A stretch of 64,000 nt of DNA from Sphingomonas sp. URHD0057 (GCF_000620665.1 NZ_KK211162.1:1013764-1077763); one strand, 5' to 3'; positions 27,795 through 38,165 are shown, counted from the stretch's first letter. The notes: a model not told the origin generated them from the sequence alone. A program made the numbers and translations.

Positions 27795-28757
27795 ATGGAC
27801 GAACCCATTCTCGACTGCCTGGTCATCGGCGGCGGGCCCGCGGGCCTGACCGCCGCCATCTATCTCGCCCGCTTCCACCTCGACATCCTCGTCGTCGATG
27901 GCGGCAAGAGCCGGACGAGCTGGATTCCCTGCACCCGCAACCACGCTGGCTACCCCGACGGCATCAGCGGGGAGGAGCTGCTCCAGCGGATGCGCGACCA
28001 GGCATGCAAATATGGCGCGAAGATCGAGGCGGAGTTCGCGACCAAGCTCGAGCGTGAGGGGCAAAGCGGACTGTTCACCGCCACCTGGGGCTCGGGCGAA
28101 GCGAGGGCGCGGACCGTGCTGCTTGCGACCGGCGTCAGCAATCGCCGCCCGCCGATGGACGAGGAGCTTCACGATGACGCGCTGGCGCGCGGCCTCATCC
28201 GCTATTGTCCGATTTGCGACGGCTACGAGGTGACCGACAAGCGGGTCGGCGTGATCGGCAGCGACAGCCATGGCGTTGCCGAGGCGGTGTTCATCCGCAG
28301 CTACACCGCCGACGTCACGCTCATCGCGCCGGACGCTGCGCTAAAGCTGGGAGCCGAGGACCAGCGCAAGCTCAAGGAGGCCGAGATCGACTGTGTCGAC
28401 GGCCCTGCTCAGGCGGTTGCGCTCGCCGGCGAGTGCATCGTCGTCGACACCGCCGAAGGTCACTACACCTTCGACAGCGTCTATCCGGCGCTCGGGTCGG
28501 ACACGCACACCCAGCTCGGCGAGATGGTCGGCGCGGCGCTCGCCGAGGACGGCTGCTTCCTTTGCGACGACCACCAGCGGACCAACGTTGTTGGCCTCTA
28601 TGCGGCGGGCGATGTGGTGCACGGGCTCGACCAGATCGGCCACGCCATGGGCGAAGGGGGTGTCGCCGCGACCACCATCCGCAATGACCTGTGGACCAAG
28701 GACCCGCGCTGGCGCGAGCCGGTCGAGGAGCTGGAACAAGCGGAAAGCGGCAGTTAG
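27795..28757 (+). CDS. Thioredoxin-reductase-like NAD(P)/FAD-dependent oxidoreductase
   Basis: Protein of 320 aa. CLVIGGGPAGLTAAIYLAR is the FAD-binding Rossmann motif, ATGVSNRRPP the conserved ATG motif, C138-PI-C141 in IRYCPICDG the redox pair, VGVIGSDSHGVAEAV the second nucleotide-binding motif (variant GxGxxG) and GLYAAGDVVHG the final FAD motif. Compared with TrxB, the second Rossmann motif is modified (GSDSHG), so the pyridine-nucleotide preference may differ. The gene lies between rimM and the trmD block on the opposite strand, and its stop overlaps the rimM stop. Confidence 0.92.
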   Translation: MDEPILDCLVIGGGPAGLTAAIYLARFHLDILVVDGGKSRTSWIPCTRNHAGYPDGISGEELLQRMRDQACKYGAKIEAEFATKLEREGQSGLFTATWGSGEARARTVLLATGVSNRRPPMDEELHDDALARGLIRYCPICDGYEVTDKRVGVIGSDSHGVAEAVFIRSYTADVTLIAPDAALKLGAEDQRKLKEAEIDCVDGPAQAVALAGECIVVDTAEGHYTFDSVYPALGSDTHTQLGEMVGAALAEDGCFLCDDHQRTNVVGLYAAGDVVHGLDQIGHAMGEGGVAATTIRNDLWTKDPRWREPVEELEQAESGS

Positions 28758-29254
28758 GCGAGAAATTCCGGATCGAGGAGGATGCGGCCGTTCTCCAACT
28801 CGGCAATTCCAGGCTTGAACGGGATCAGCGAGCGCTTGCCCTGCTCGTTCTCGATTTCGAGCAGGTCGCCGGCGCCGTAATTCTCGACGGCAACGACGGT
28901 GCCGACACGAGCGTCGGCGCGATCGAACGCCGCCAGCCCGATCAGGTCGCCGTAATAATATTCGCCCTCACCGAGCGGCGCGAGGGCGGCGCGGTCGACC
29001 TCGACCAGCGATCCGCGGAGCGCCTCGGCGGCGCCTCGATCGGCAATGCCCTCGAACCGGGCGACGGGCGATTTGCCTTCGCGCACCGCAAGGAGCCGCC
29101 GCTCGGAGCCGCCGACATAGAGCTTTTTGTGGTTCGACAGGCTTTCGACGCTGTCGCTGAACAGCTTGAGTCGCACCTCGCCTTTGACGCCATGCGCTCC
29201 GGCGACCGCGGCGAGAGCGATCCTGCGCTCGCCACGGTCACCCGAAGTCGTCAA
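28754..29254 (-). CDS. rimM: Ribosome maturation factor RimM
   Basis: Protein of 166 aa. AAVAGAHGVKGEVRLKLFSD is the RimM N-terminal signature; EGEYYYGDLIGL and the C-terminal PRC-barrel motif NGAGDLLEIE-like (NYGAGDLLEIENEQGK) with LIPF are present. It assists 30S maturation by binding S19 and the 16S head. The start codon is TTG directly after the rpsP stop (TAATTG). The stop overlaps that of the convergent thioredoxin-reductase-like gene. Confidence 0.96.
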   Translation of the reverse strand: MTTSGDRGERRIALAAVAGAHGVKGEVRLKLFSDSVESLSNHKKLYVGGSERRLLAVREGKSPVARFEGIADRGAAEALRGSLVEVDRAALAPLGEGEYYYGDLIGLAAFDRADARVGTVVAVENYGAGDLLEIENEQGKRSLIPFKPGIAELENGRILLDPEFLA

Positions 29255-30001
29255 TTACTCGGCCTTCTCTTCGGTCTCGGCCTGGGGCGAGTCCGCGGTC
29301 GGCGGGTTCACATCGTCCGCGCCTTCGGCCGGGGCCTCGTCGGCCGGCGCTTCCTCGGCGACGGCTTCCTCAGCCGGAGCTTCCGCCGCGTCGGGCTCGG
29401 CCACGACCGACTCTTCGCCAGCCTCGGCTTCAGCAGCAGCCTCTTCGGCCACCACTTCCTCGGCAGGAGTCTCTTCAGCAGCAACGTCCGCGACCGGAGC
29501 TTCCTCGCCCGCTTCCGCCTCGGCGGCGGCTTCTTCGGCTACCGGCTCTTCGACCGGAAGATCGGCGGTGTCGGCCGGGGCCTGCTCGGCAGCAACTTCC
29601 TCGGCCTCGGTCGGAGCCTCGGCGACGGGTTCCTCCTGCGGCGCGGCGGCGGCTTCGGCGGCTTCGGCTTCCTTGGCGGCGCGCTGCTCGACGCGCTCCT
29701 TGGCCTTCTCGCCCGGCTCCGCCTTCTGGGGGTTGTTGCGGGCGGTCCGCTCGCGGATGCCGGCGGCATCGAGGAAGCGCAGCACGCGGTCCGACGGCTG
29801 GGCACCGACCGATAGCCAGTGCGAAATGCGCTCCGCATCGAGCTTCACCCGCTCCGGCGAATCCTTCGCCAGCAGCGGATTGTAGCTGCCGAGCTTCTCG
29901 ATGAAGCGGCCGTCGCGCGGGGCGCGGCTGTCGGCGACGACGATGCGGTAATAAGGCCGCTTCTTGGCGCCGCCACGGGTTAGACGAATTGCTAGTGCCA
30001 T
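29255..30001 (-). CDS. rpsP: 30S ribosomal protein S16 with long acidic C-terminal tail
   Basis: Protein of 248 aa; AGGAA precedes the ATG. Residues 1 to about 85 are ordinary S16 ([55 protein letters not shown]). From about residue 95 comes a tail of roughly 150 residues rich in Ala, Glu, Pro and Val, with a near repeat [14 protein letters not shown] occurring twice. Bacterial S16 is normally 80-90 aa; tails of this type are known in some alphaproteobacteria but this one is very long. The tail is encoded in frame with the usual codon bias of the region, so a frameshift is unlikely. It sits between ffh and rimM. Confidence 0.95.
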   Translation of the reverse strand: MALAIRLTRGGAKKRPYYRIVVADSRAPRDGRFIEKLGSYNPLLAKDSPERVKLDAERISHWLSVGAQPSDRVLRFLDAAGIRERTARNNPQKAEPGEKAKERVEQRAAKEAEAAEAAAAPQEEPVAEAPTEAEEVAAEQAPADTADLPVEEPVAEEAAAEAEAGEEAPVADVAAEETPAEEVVAEEAAAEAEAGEESVVAEPDAAEAPAEEAVAEEAPADEAPAEGADDVNPPTADSPQAETEEKAE

Positions 30002-30026
30002 TTGTTATTCCTTTCAGTGCGTTCGT

Positions 30027-31517
30027 TTATTTCTTTGAGAATTTATCGAAACCGGGTGGCAAATTGAACGGGGAACCTCCGCCGAGACCCGGAAGCGCCG
30101 GACCGCCACTGCCAAGGCCCGGCATGCCGCCGGGCGGCAGCGCGCCGGGAGGAGCAAGTCCGCCGAGCGCTCCTTCGAGGCCGCCCTTGCTGAACATCGC
30201 GGCGAGCTTGCCCAGCCCACCCATTTTCTTCAGCCGCTTCATCGCGGTCGCCATTTCCTGGTGCATTTTGAGGAGCTTGTTGATCTCCTGCACCGTCGTT
30301 CCGCTGCCCTTGGCGACGCGGATCTTGCGCTTGGCGTTGATCAGCTCGGGCTTGATCCGCTCCTTCGCGGTCATCGACGAGAGCATCGCCTCCATGTGGA
30401 CCAGCGCCTTGTCGTCCTGCGCCTTGTCCATCGCGCCCTTCATGCCCTTGAGGCCCGGCATCATGCCGGCGAGCGCACCAAGTCCGCCCATGCGCTGCAT
30501 CTGCCGCAGCTGCGACCACAGATCGTCGAGGTCGAACTTGCCCTTGGCCATCTTGGCCGCGAGCTTCTCGGCTTCCTCGACCTGGATCGTCTCGGCGGCG
30601 CGCTCGACCAGGCTGACGACGTCGCCCATGCCGAGGATGCGGCCGGCAACGCGCTGCGGGTGGAAGGCCTCGAGCTTGTCGATCGCCTCGCCGACGCCGG
30701 CGAACTTGATCGGCTTGCCGGTGACCGCGCGCATGGACAGCGCCGCGCCGCCACGTGCATCGCCGTCGAGCCGGGTCAGGATCACGCCGCTCAAGTCGAC
30801 CTCGCCGGCAAAGCCCTTGGCGACGTTGACCGCGTCCTGACCAGTCAGCGCATCGACCACGAGCAGAGTCTCGGTCGGCTGCGATGCCGCCGCGACCGCC
30901 TTCATCTCGGCCATCAATTGATCGTCGACGTGGAGCCGGCCCGCGGTGTCGAGCAGCACCACGTCATAGGCCTGGAGCTTGGCCGACTGGATCGCGCGTT
31001 TGGCGATGTCGACCGGCTGCTGCCCGGTGACGATCGGCAGCGTATCGACGTTCGCCTGGCGGCCGAGCACCGCGAGCTGCTCCTGTGCCGCCGGCCGCGC
31101 CACGTCGAGCGAGGCCATCAGCACCTTCTTGCGCTCGCGCTCGGCAAGCCGCTTGGCAAGCTTAGCCGTCGTCGTCGTCTTGCCCGAGCCCTGAAGCCCG
31201 ACCATCAGGATTACCGCCGGCGGCGTGACCGCGAGATTGAGCTCCGACGTCTCCGCGCCAAGCGTCTCGACCAATGCATCGTGGACGATCTTGACGACCA
31301 TCTGGCCCGGCGTGACCGAGCGCAGCACTTCGGCGCCCACCGCCTGCTCGGTGACCTTGTCGACAAAGTCGCGAGCAACCGGCAGCGCGACGTCGGCTTC
31401 GAGCAAAGCGACGCGCACCTCGCGCATCGCAGCGCGCACGTCGCTCTCGCTGAGCGCGCCGCGCCCGCGAAGCCGGTCGAATACGCTGCCGAGCCGATCG
31501 CTCAACGTGTCGAACAA
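30027..31517 (-). CDS. ffh: Signal recognition particle protein Ffh
   Basis: Protein of 496 aa. The N domain is followed by the GTPase motifs GLQGSGKTTT (G1), DVARPAAQEQL (insertion/G2 region), DTAGRLHVDD (G3), TRLDGDARGG and GVGEAIDKL (late G motifs). The methionine-rich M domain (MQRMGGLGALAGMMPGLKGM and more) binds signal peptides and SRP RNA. A Gly/Pro-rich tail ends FDKFSKK. The start codon is TTG, preceded by GGGAGAA. It lies upstream of rpsP on the same strand, 25 bp apart. The receptor gene ftsY is 2.6 kb away on the opposite strand. Confidence 0.98.
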   Translation of the reverse strand: MFDTLSDRLGSVFDRLRGRGALSESDVRAAMREVRVALLEADVALPVARDFVDKVTEQAVGAEVLRSVTPGQMVVKIVHDALVETLGAETSELNLAVTPPAVILMVGLQGSGKTTTTAKLAKRLAERERKKVLMASLDVARPAAQEQLAVLGRQANVDTLPIVTGQQPVDIAKRAIQSAKLQAYDVVLLDTAGRLHVDDQLMAEMKAVAAASQPTETLLVVDALTGQDAVNVAKGFAGEVDLSGVILTRLDGDARGGAALSMRAVTGKPIKFAGVGEAIDKLEAFHPQRVAGRILGMGDVVSLVERAAETIQVEEAEKLAAKMAKGKFDLDDLWSQLRQMQRMGGLGALAGMMPGLKGMKGAMDKAQDDKALVHMEAMLSSMTAKERIKPELINAKRKIRVAKGSGTTVQEINKLLKMHQEMATAMKRLKKMGGLGKLAAMFSKGGLEGALGGLAPPGALPPGGMPGLGSGGPALPGLGGGSPFNLPPGFDKFSKK

Positions 31518-31672
31518 ACTGGTTCTCCCAACCTCAAACGCAACGCCTCAAAACGCAAAATACGCCGGCGGGCGAAACCTCGCCGGCCAGCGTGCACCCG
31601 TGGGCGCCTACATCGATGTCTGTCCTTAGGACGTGGCGCGCTTAGCCGCTCGATCGAGAAAACTCAACCGTG
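31518..31672. other. Intergenic region upstream of ffh
   Basis: A 155-bp gap holding the ffh leader and, at its centre, the hairpin at 31564-31587. No small RNA gene is evident; in particular the SRP RNA gene is not seen here. Confidence 0.4.
31564..31587 (-). terminator. Hairpin upstream of ffh, probable terminator of the preceding gene
   Basis: A 7-bp stem GCCGGCG/CGCCGGC with a 10-nt inner loop is followed (minus strand) by TATTTTGCGTTTTG. It lies 86 nt after the stop of the gene at 31673-32101 and before ffh. Confidence 0.55.
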
Positions 31673-32101
31673 TCAGAACTTGGGCTTGCCCTTCGGCTTG
31701 CGTGGTCGCGAGGGGCCGCCCCCCGGTCCGCGAGGCCCGCGGTTGGGCCCTTCGCCGTTCGGCGGGCCGCGGCGAGGGCCGCGCGGCGGACCGCGGCGAT
31801 CGTTGCTTGGGCGCTGGCGGTCGGGCACGCGGTCCATCGGGCGCGCCGCCTGCATCTCCTGGCGCAGGCCGACCGCATAGCCTTCCTTGAGAAGCGCCGT
31901 GAACGCCGCCCGCGTGCTCTCCGCGAGCTGGTCCCGCAACTCCTTGGGCAAATCGGCGAAGGTGACGTTGGCGTGGATCGCCTGGACATCGCGCAGCAGC
32001 TGGTTGGGCAACCCGCCCGAGGCGCGCTTCAGCGCGGCGATGCCGTCGAGCACCGCCGAGAACAGGATCGATTGCATGACGTCGTTGGCGGCTCTCGGCA
32101 T
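31673..32101 (-). CDS. Hypothetical protein with basic Pro/Gly/Arg-rich tail
   Basis: Protein of 142 aa. The first 85 residues are helical (MPRAANDVMQSILFSAVLDG, LRDVQAIHANVTFADLPKEL, FTALLKEGYAVGLRQ). The C-terminal 50 residues are Arg/Gly/Pro-rich with repeated RGPPRGPRRGPPNG-like units and a KPKGKPKF end, suggesting RNA or nucleic-acid contact. The ATG at 32101 follows GAGGGC; an extension to 32476 runs antisense into dapF and is rejected. It is divergent from dapF, 52 bp apart, and on the same strand as ffh. No known family recognised. Confidence 0.65.
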   Translation of the reverse strand: MPRAANDVMQSILFSAVLDGIAALKRASGGLPNQLLRDVQAIHANVTFADLPKELRDQLAESTRAAFTALLKEGYAVGLRQEMQAARPMDRVPDRQRPSNDRRGPPRGPRRGPPNGEGPNRGPRGPGGGPSRPRKPKGKPKF

Positions 32102-32153
32102 GATGCCCTCGCAAGGTGGACTAAGCCCGGCGCGCTCCCTAAGTCGCGGGCCG

Positions 32154-32954
32154 ATGCGGCGGCACTTCCACAAGATGCATGGTCTCGGCAATGATTTCGT
32201 GATCATCGATGCGCGAAACGAGCCGTTCGACGTCACGCCGTCGCTCGCCAAAGCGATCGCCGATCGCCGCACCGGCGTCGGTTGCGACCAGCTGATCGTG
32301 CTCGAACCGAGCACCACCGCCGACCTCAAGATGCGGATCTGGAACCAGGACGGCGGCGAGGTCGAAAGCTGCGGCAACGCCACGCGCTGCGTCGTCCAGC
32401 TGACCGGCGTCCGGACGATCGACAGCGATGGGGGCCTGTTGACCGGCGAGAGCGTCGGCGCCGAGGTCGAGGTCACGCTTCCAGAGCCTCGCTTCGCCTG
32501 GAACGAGATTCCACTTGCCTACGCGATGGACACCAACCCGCTGCCGATGGCGTGGGATGAGCTGAATCATCCGGTCGCCATCAACGTCGGCAATCCCCAT
32601 CTGGTTTTCTTCGTGCCCGATGCGCGCGAAGTCCCCCTGCAAGACGTAGGGCCGCGGATAGAGAACGACCCCGCCTTCCCCGAACGGATCAACGTCAACG
32701 TCGCAACCTTGGTTCATGACCGGTTGAAGCTGCGCACGTTCGAGCGCGGCGTCGGCGAGACGCTCGCCTGCGGGACCGGCGCCTGCGCCAGCGCGGTCGC
32801 GGCGATCGTAACCAGGCGCGCGCAGTCTCCCGTCACCGTAGACATGGCCGGCGGCTCGCTGACGGTCACGTGGGAGCCGGGCCAGCCCATTCGCATGCGC
32901 GGGACCGCCACGCATGTCTTCGAGGGCGAGCTCAACTTGGACGCGCTGCAATGA
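32154..32954 (+). CDS. dapF: Diaminopimelate epimerase
   Basis: Protein of 266 aa. It interconverts LL- and meso-diaminopimelate for lysine and peptidoglycan. The two catalytic cysteines lie in ESCGNATRC (Cys73) and LACGTGACASA (near residue 215), with FHKMHGLGNDFVIID at the start and INVGNPHLVFFV in the middle. It heads a six-gene run in which each stop overlaps the next start by 4 bp. Confidence 0.98.
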   Translation: MRRHFHKMHGLGNDFVIIDARNEPFDVTPSLAKAIADRRTGVGCDQLIVLEPSTTADLKMRIWNQDGGEVESCGNATRCVVQLTGVRTIDSDGGLLTGESVGAEVEVTLPEPRFAWNEIPLAYAMDTNPLPMAWDELNHPVAINVGNPHLVFFVPDAREVPLQDVGPRIENDPAFPERINVNVATLVHDRLKLRTFERGVGETLACGTGACASAVAAIVTRRAQSPVTVDMAGGSLTVTWEPGQPIRMRGTATHVFEGELNLDALQ

Positions 32955-34111
32955 GCGTCGAGACGATCACCCTCGGCTGCCGTCTCAATTTCGCGGAGAG
33001 CGAGACGATCGCGCGTGAAGCGCCGGCCAGCGAAGACTGGATCGTCGTCAACAGCTGCGCCGTGACCAACGAGGCCGTGCGCCAGACCCGCCAGGCCATC
33101 CGCCACGCGCACCGCCGGCGCCCGCCCGCCAAGATCCTCGTGACTGGCTGCGCCGCCGAACTCGACGCGACGGCGTTCGAGGCAATGCCTGAGGTCTCCC
33201 GCGTCGTCGGAAACACGAATAAACTCAGCGCCTTCAAGGCAAATGACGTCATGGCGCCAGCGGGCTTCTTGCACCATGTGAAGAGCTTCGTCGCGATCCA
33301 GACCGGCTGCGACCATCGCTGCACCTTCTGCTCGATCTGGCAGGCCCGCGGGCCGAGCGTCTCGCTGCCCTTCGACGCCATTCGCGACGCCGTCGCTCGC
33401 GAGATCGGCCGCGGCGCGAAGGAGATCGTCCTCACCGGCGTCGACATCACCGACTATGAGGGCGGCCTCGGCGTGCTGTGCCAGCGCCTGCTCGCCGCCG
33501 AACCCAGGCTCCAGCGCTTGCGTCTGTCATCGCTCGACAGCATCGAAGTCGACGAGGCCTTGTTCGAGCTGATCGCCGGCGAGCCCCGGTTGATGCCGCA
33601 TTTCCATCTTTCCCTGCAGGCCGGCGACGATTTGATCCTCAAGCGGATGAAGCGCCGTCACAGCCGCGCCCAGGCGGTGCGGACGGTCGAGCGGATCAAG
33701 GCCGCGCGCTCCGATGCCACGATCGGCGCCGACCTCATCGCCGGATTTCCGACCGAGTCTGAGGAGATGGCGCTGAATACGCTGGAATTGCTTGATGATT
33801 GCGACATTGTCGCAGCTCACGTTTTTCCCTTCTCCCCGCGCCCGAAGACGCCCGCCGCGCGCATGCCGCAAGTTGAGCGCGCGCGGGTCAAAGTCCGCGC
33901 CGCCCGCCTCCGCGTTGCCGCCGCCGAGCGGCGCATTCGCTGGCTCGACCGTATGGTCGGCAACCGGCAGCCGGTCCTCATCGAGGGTGACGGCACCGGC
34001 CACACGGATAATTTCGCCCCGGTGGCCATCGTCGGCACCCGCCGCGGCGAGACGGGCCTCGCCCGCATTACCGGCCGCAATGAAGGTCGATTGGCGGCGG
34101 TCTGGGCATGA
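32951..34111 (+). CDS. mtaB: MtaB-like tRNA methylthiotransferase (radical SAM)
   Basis: Protein of 386 aa. The N-terminal UPF0004 domain has its three cysteines in LGCRLNFAE, NSCAVTN and VTGCAAE; the radical-SAM cluster motif CDHRCTFC (C-x3-C-x2-C) follows, with GxxEIVLTGVDI, LRLSSLDSIEVD and HFHLSLQAGDD. These fit the MtaB branch, which adds the methylthio group to t6A37 of tRNA, rather than MiaB (LGCRLN instead of MiaB's GCQMN). Overlaps dapF and ftsY by 4 bp each. Confidence 0.9.
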   Translation: MSVETITLGCRLNFAESETIAREAPASEDWIVVNSCAVTNEAVRQTRQAIRHAHRRRPPAKILVTGCAAELDATAFEAMPEVSRVVGNTNKLSAFKANDVMAPAGFLHHVKSFVAIQTGCDHRCTFCSIWQARGPSVSLPFDAIRDAVAREIGRGAKEIVLTGVDITDYEGGLGVLCQRLLAAEPRLQRLRLSSLDSIEVDEALFELIAGEPRLMPHFHLSLQAGDDLILKRMKRRHSRAQAVRTVERIKAARSDATIGADLIAGFPTESEEMALNTLELLDDCDIVAAHVFPFSPRPKTPAARMPQVERARVKVRAARLRVAAAERRIRWLDRMVGNRQPVLIEGDGTGHTDNFAPVAIVGTRRGETGLARITGRNEGRLAAVWA

Positions 34112-35025
34112 GCTGGCTCGATCGCCTGCGCGGCGGCTTCCAGAAAACCGCCGAGCGGGTCGCCGACAACCTTACCGGCGTCACCAACCGCGCCGCGCTC
34201 GACACCGCCACGCTCGATGACGTCGAGGAGGCACTGATCGCCTCCGACCTTGGCCCCGAAGCGTCGCACCGGATCCGTGAGGCGATCGCCCGGCAGAAAT
34301 TCGAGCGGCTCGACGAGCGCGGGCTGCGGACGATTCTCGCCGACGAGATCGAGAAGATCCTAACCCCCGTCGCCAAACCGCTGGAAGTCTGGGGCTTTCC
34401 CCGGCCCCATGTCATCCTGGTGATCGGCGTCAACGGTTCGGGCAAGACGACCACCATCGGCAAGCTCGGCCACTGGCTGAAGGAGCAGGATTACGGCGTC
34501 CTGCTCGCCGCCGGGGATACCTTTCGCGCCGCGGCGATCGAGCAACTGCAGATCTGGGGCGACCGCATCGGCGCGCCGGTCATTTCGGGCAAGGAAGGCG
34601 GCGACGCGGCCGGGATCGTGTTCGACGGCGTCAAGCAGGCCACCGCCCACGGCGAGGACGTGCTGATCGTCGACACCGCCGGGCGCCTGCAGAACAAGAC
34701 GCATTTGATGGAGGAGTTGGCCAAGATCCGCCGCGTGCTCGGCCGCCTCAACCCCGAGGCGCCGCACGACATTCTGCTCGTGCTCGACGCGACCACCGGT
34801 CAGAACGCGCTTGCCCAGGTCGAAGTGTTTCGCGAGAGCGCGGGCGTGACCGGCCTCATCATGACCAAGCTCGACGGCACCGCGCGGGGCGGCATCCTGG
34901 TCGCCGCGGCCGAGCGATTCGGGCTCCCGATCCACGCCATCGGGGTCGGCGAGACCGCCGACGACCTGCGCCCGTTCGACCCTCGCGCCGTCGCCCGAGC
35001 GATCGCCGGACTGCCGCCCGAATGA
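34108..35025 (+). CDS. ftsY: Signal recognition particle receptor FtsY
   Basis: Protein of 305 aa. It is the membrane-docking GTPase for SRP-nascent chain complexes. [14 protein letters not shown] (G1), [27 protein letters not shown] (G3), [10 protein letters not shown] and [13 protein letters not shown] are present. It is essentially the NG domain plus a short basic N-terminus ([14 protein letters not shown]) and lacks the long acidic A domain of the E. coli protein, as in many alphaproteobacteria. The partner ffh is nearby on the opposite strand. Confidence 0.98.
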   Translation: MSWLDRLRGGFQKTAERVADNLTGVTNRAALDTATLDDVEEALIASDLGPEASHRIREAIARQKFERLDERGLRTILADEIEKILTPVAKPLEVWGFPRPHVILVIGVNGSGKTTTIGKLGHWLKEQDYGVLLAAGDTFRAAAIEQLQIWGDRIGAPVISGKEGGDAAGIVFDGVKQATAHGEDVLIVDTAGRLQNKTHLMEELAKIRRVLGRLNPEAPHDILLVLDATTGQNALAQVEVFRESAGVTGLIMTKLDGTARGGILVAAAERFGLPIHAIGVGETADDLRPFDPRAVARAIAGLPPE

Positions 35026-35632
35026 GCGAGAAAGCCGAGCCGCAGGGCGGCGCCAAGCTCCTGATCGACCTTGGACCGCTGCTGGTGTTCTTCCTGGTCA
35101 ATTTCCTGGCACCGGTCCCGTCCGTGCTGAGAATCTTCGTGGCGACGGGTGCCTTCATGGTGGCCATGGTCGCGGCGATGCTGTTTTCGGCCATTCGCTA
35201 TCACCGGATTTCGCCGCTCCTATGGTTCTCCGGCGTGATGGTCGTGATTCTCGGCGGACTGACGATCTGGCTGCACAACGAAGCCTTCATCAAAATGAAG
35301 CCGACGATCTACTATGTGCTCGTGTCCGGGCTATTATGGTTCGGTCTGGCGACGGATCGTCCCCTGCTTCAGCGCGTGCTGGGCAGCTCCTACCCTGGGC
35401 TCGACGACGATGGCTGGCGAAAGTTGACGCGCAACTGGGCCCTGTTCTTCGCGATCATGGCGGTGCTGAACGAGGCGGTCTGGCGCAACAGCTCGACCAA
35501 TTTCTGGCTCGGCTTCAAGCTGTGGGGCGCAATCCCCCTCACCTTCCTGTTCGCGGCCGCAAACATGCCGATGCTGTTAAGGCACGGCCTCATGAAGGAG
35601 GACGCAGTGCCAGCCGAACCGGGACCTGTCGA

Positions 35633-35636
<4 letters not shown>
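35022..35636 (+). CDS. yciB: Inner membrane septation protein YciB/IspZ
   Basis: Protein of 204 aa. [19 protein letters not shown] at the N-terminus and later [46 protein letters not shown] and [21 protein letters not shown] are the family signatures. Five or six membrane spans are visible. The family is needed for normal septation and envelope integrity. Overlaps ftsY upstream and the ABC ATPase downstream by 4 bp. Confidence 0.95.
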
Positions 35637-36567
<931 letters not shown>

Positions 36568-36571
<4 letters not shown>

Positions 36572-37329
36572 ACTGGAACGGGATCGGCGCCATCTACAAG
36601 TTCGAGATGGCGCGCTGGGGGCGGACCCTGTGGCAAAGCCTGATCACCCCGGTGATCACCACCGCGCTCTATTTCGTGGTGTTCGGATCGGCGCTCGGCA
36701 GCCGCATGACGGCGATGGACGGGATCAGCTACGGCAGCTTCATCGTGCCCGGGCTGACGCTTCTTTCGGTGTTCATGCAATCGATCTTCAACGCCAGCTT
36801 CGGAATTTATTTTCCGAAGTTTACCGGCACGATCTACGAACTTCTCTCAGCACCGATCTCGAGCTTCGAGGCGGTGCTGGCCTATGTCGGAGCAGCCACC
36901 ACCAAGTCGGTGATCCTCGCCCTCGTCACGCTGGCAACCGCCCTTCTGTTCGTGCCCGTCCAGGTCGATCACCCGATCGCGATGCTCCTGTTCCTGCTTG
37001 GCATCACCACCGGATTTTGCCTGTTCGGCTTCGCCATCGGCGTCTGGTCCAAGAATTTCGAGCAGTTGCAGATCTTCCCGATGCTGGTGATTACGCCGCT
37101 GACCTTCCTCGGCGGCGCCTTCTACTCGATCAAGGCGCTCGGCGCGCCGTGGCGGACGATTGCGGCGTTCAACCCCATCGTCCACCTCATCAGCGGCTTC
37201 CGCTGGAGCTTCTACTCCGTCGCCGACGTGCCCGTCTGGGCCAGCGCCGCGGTCACGCTGGCGATCAACGTCGCCTGCATGGCGGTCATCGCCTGGATGT
37301 TTAAGACGGGCTACCGGCTCAAGCAGTAA
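36568..37329 (+). CDS. ABC-2 type permease (YadH-like)
   Basis: Protein of 253 aa with about six membrane spans. [23 protein letters not shown] near the start, [12 protein letters not shown], then [18 protein letters not shown] and [19 protein letters not shown] are typical of the ABC-2 family. Partner of the ATPase immediately upstream (ATGA overlap). Its stop overlaps the end of sodB on the other strand by 11 bp. Confidence 0.95.
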
Positions 37330-37975
37330 GCTCCGGCGACCGCGCGCCCTCGCCTTGGTTGGCGCGCTCGAAGCCTTGCCCGTCGAGGTTCTGGGCGACG
37401 AAGTCCCAGTTGACGATGTTCGCCAGCACCGTGCTCGCGAACCGCGGACGTTCGTTGCGATAGTCGATGTAATATGCGTGCTCCCACACATCGAGCGTGA
37501 ACAGCGGCACCATGCCCTCGTGGACGATCGGAGTGTCGGCATCGTGGAGCGACGTCACGCGCAGGTTGCCACGATCGAGGAGAAGCCACGCCCAGCCGTT
37601 GGAGAAATGATTGACCGCTTCCTCCTGCAGCTTCTGCAGCAGGTATTCGGCGTTCCCGAACGCGTCGTTGATCAGCGTCGCCAGCTTGCCCGATGGCTGC
37701 TGGCCCTGCGCCGGCGCCAGGCATTGCCAGAAGAAGCTGTGATTCCACAGCTGCGCGCCATTGTTGAACAGCTTGGCGTTATCGGACCGCCGCGCCTCGC
37801 GGACCACCTGGGTCAATGACGCTCCGCTGAGGTCCCGCTGTCCTTCGATCAGTTCGTTGGTCTTGGCGACATAGGCCTTGTGGTGCTTGCCGTGATGGTA
37901 GTCGAGCGTCTCGGCCGACATGTGCGGCGCAAGCGCGTCTTTGGCATAGGGCAGTTCTCGCAGTTGGAAGGGCAT
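37319..37975 (-). CDS. sodB: Superoxide dismutase, Fe-type
   Basis: Protein of 218 aa; a strong AAGGAG precedes the ATG at 37975. Metal ligands are visible: His27 in LDYHHGKHH, a second His in QLWNHSFFW, and Asp and His in LDVWEHAYYIDYRN. FELRELPYAKDAL-type opening (here MPFQLRELPYAKDAL) and AQ/QP-containing NGAQLWNH fit the Fe-dependent group. Cytoplasmic; converts superoxide to oxygen and hydrogen peroxide. The C-terminus is slightly longer than in E. coli SodB. Confidence 0.98.
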   Translation of the reverse strand: MPFQLRELPYAKDALAPHMSAETLDYHHGKHHKAYVAKTNELIEGQRDLSGASLTQVVREARRSDNAKLFNNGAQLWNHSFFWQCLAPAQGQQPSGKLATLINDAFGNAEYLLQKLQEEAVNHFSNGWAWLLLDRGNLRVTSLHDADTPIVHEGMVPLFTLDVWEHAYYIDYRNERPRFASTVLANIVNWDFVAQNLDGQGFERANQGEGARSPELTA

Positions 37976-38165
37976 TTGGGGCAACTCCTTGAACTGTCGG
38001 GGAAACGCCGTTTCCAGCGCCGTCTCCGATCGTGCACCCCTGCCCGCCTTCGCCCGAGATGCTTGCAGCGGGGAAAATTTCAACCCAAGAAGCGACGGCG
38101 AAACGAAGTTTTGCGTCGAAGCGCGGCGCGACGGCGCATTGGCGCAACGACAGAGGGGGAAAGTG
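37976..38165. promoter_or_regulatory. Divergent promoter region of sodB and a membrane-protein gene
   Basis: 190 bp between divergent starts. It must contain both promoters; no clear -35/-10 pair or operator stands out by eye. Confidence 0.35.

Noticed and set aside
30261-31880. Long open frame antisense to ffh
   Set aside because: Ffh is unmistakable on the other strand; the antisense translation is His/Arg/Leu-rich with no motif.
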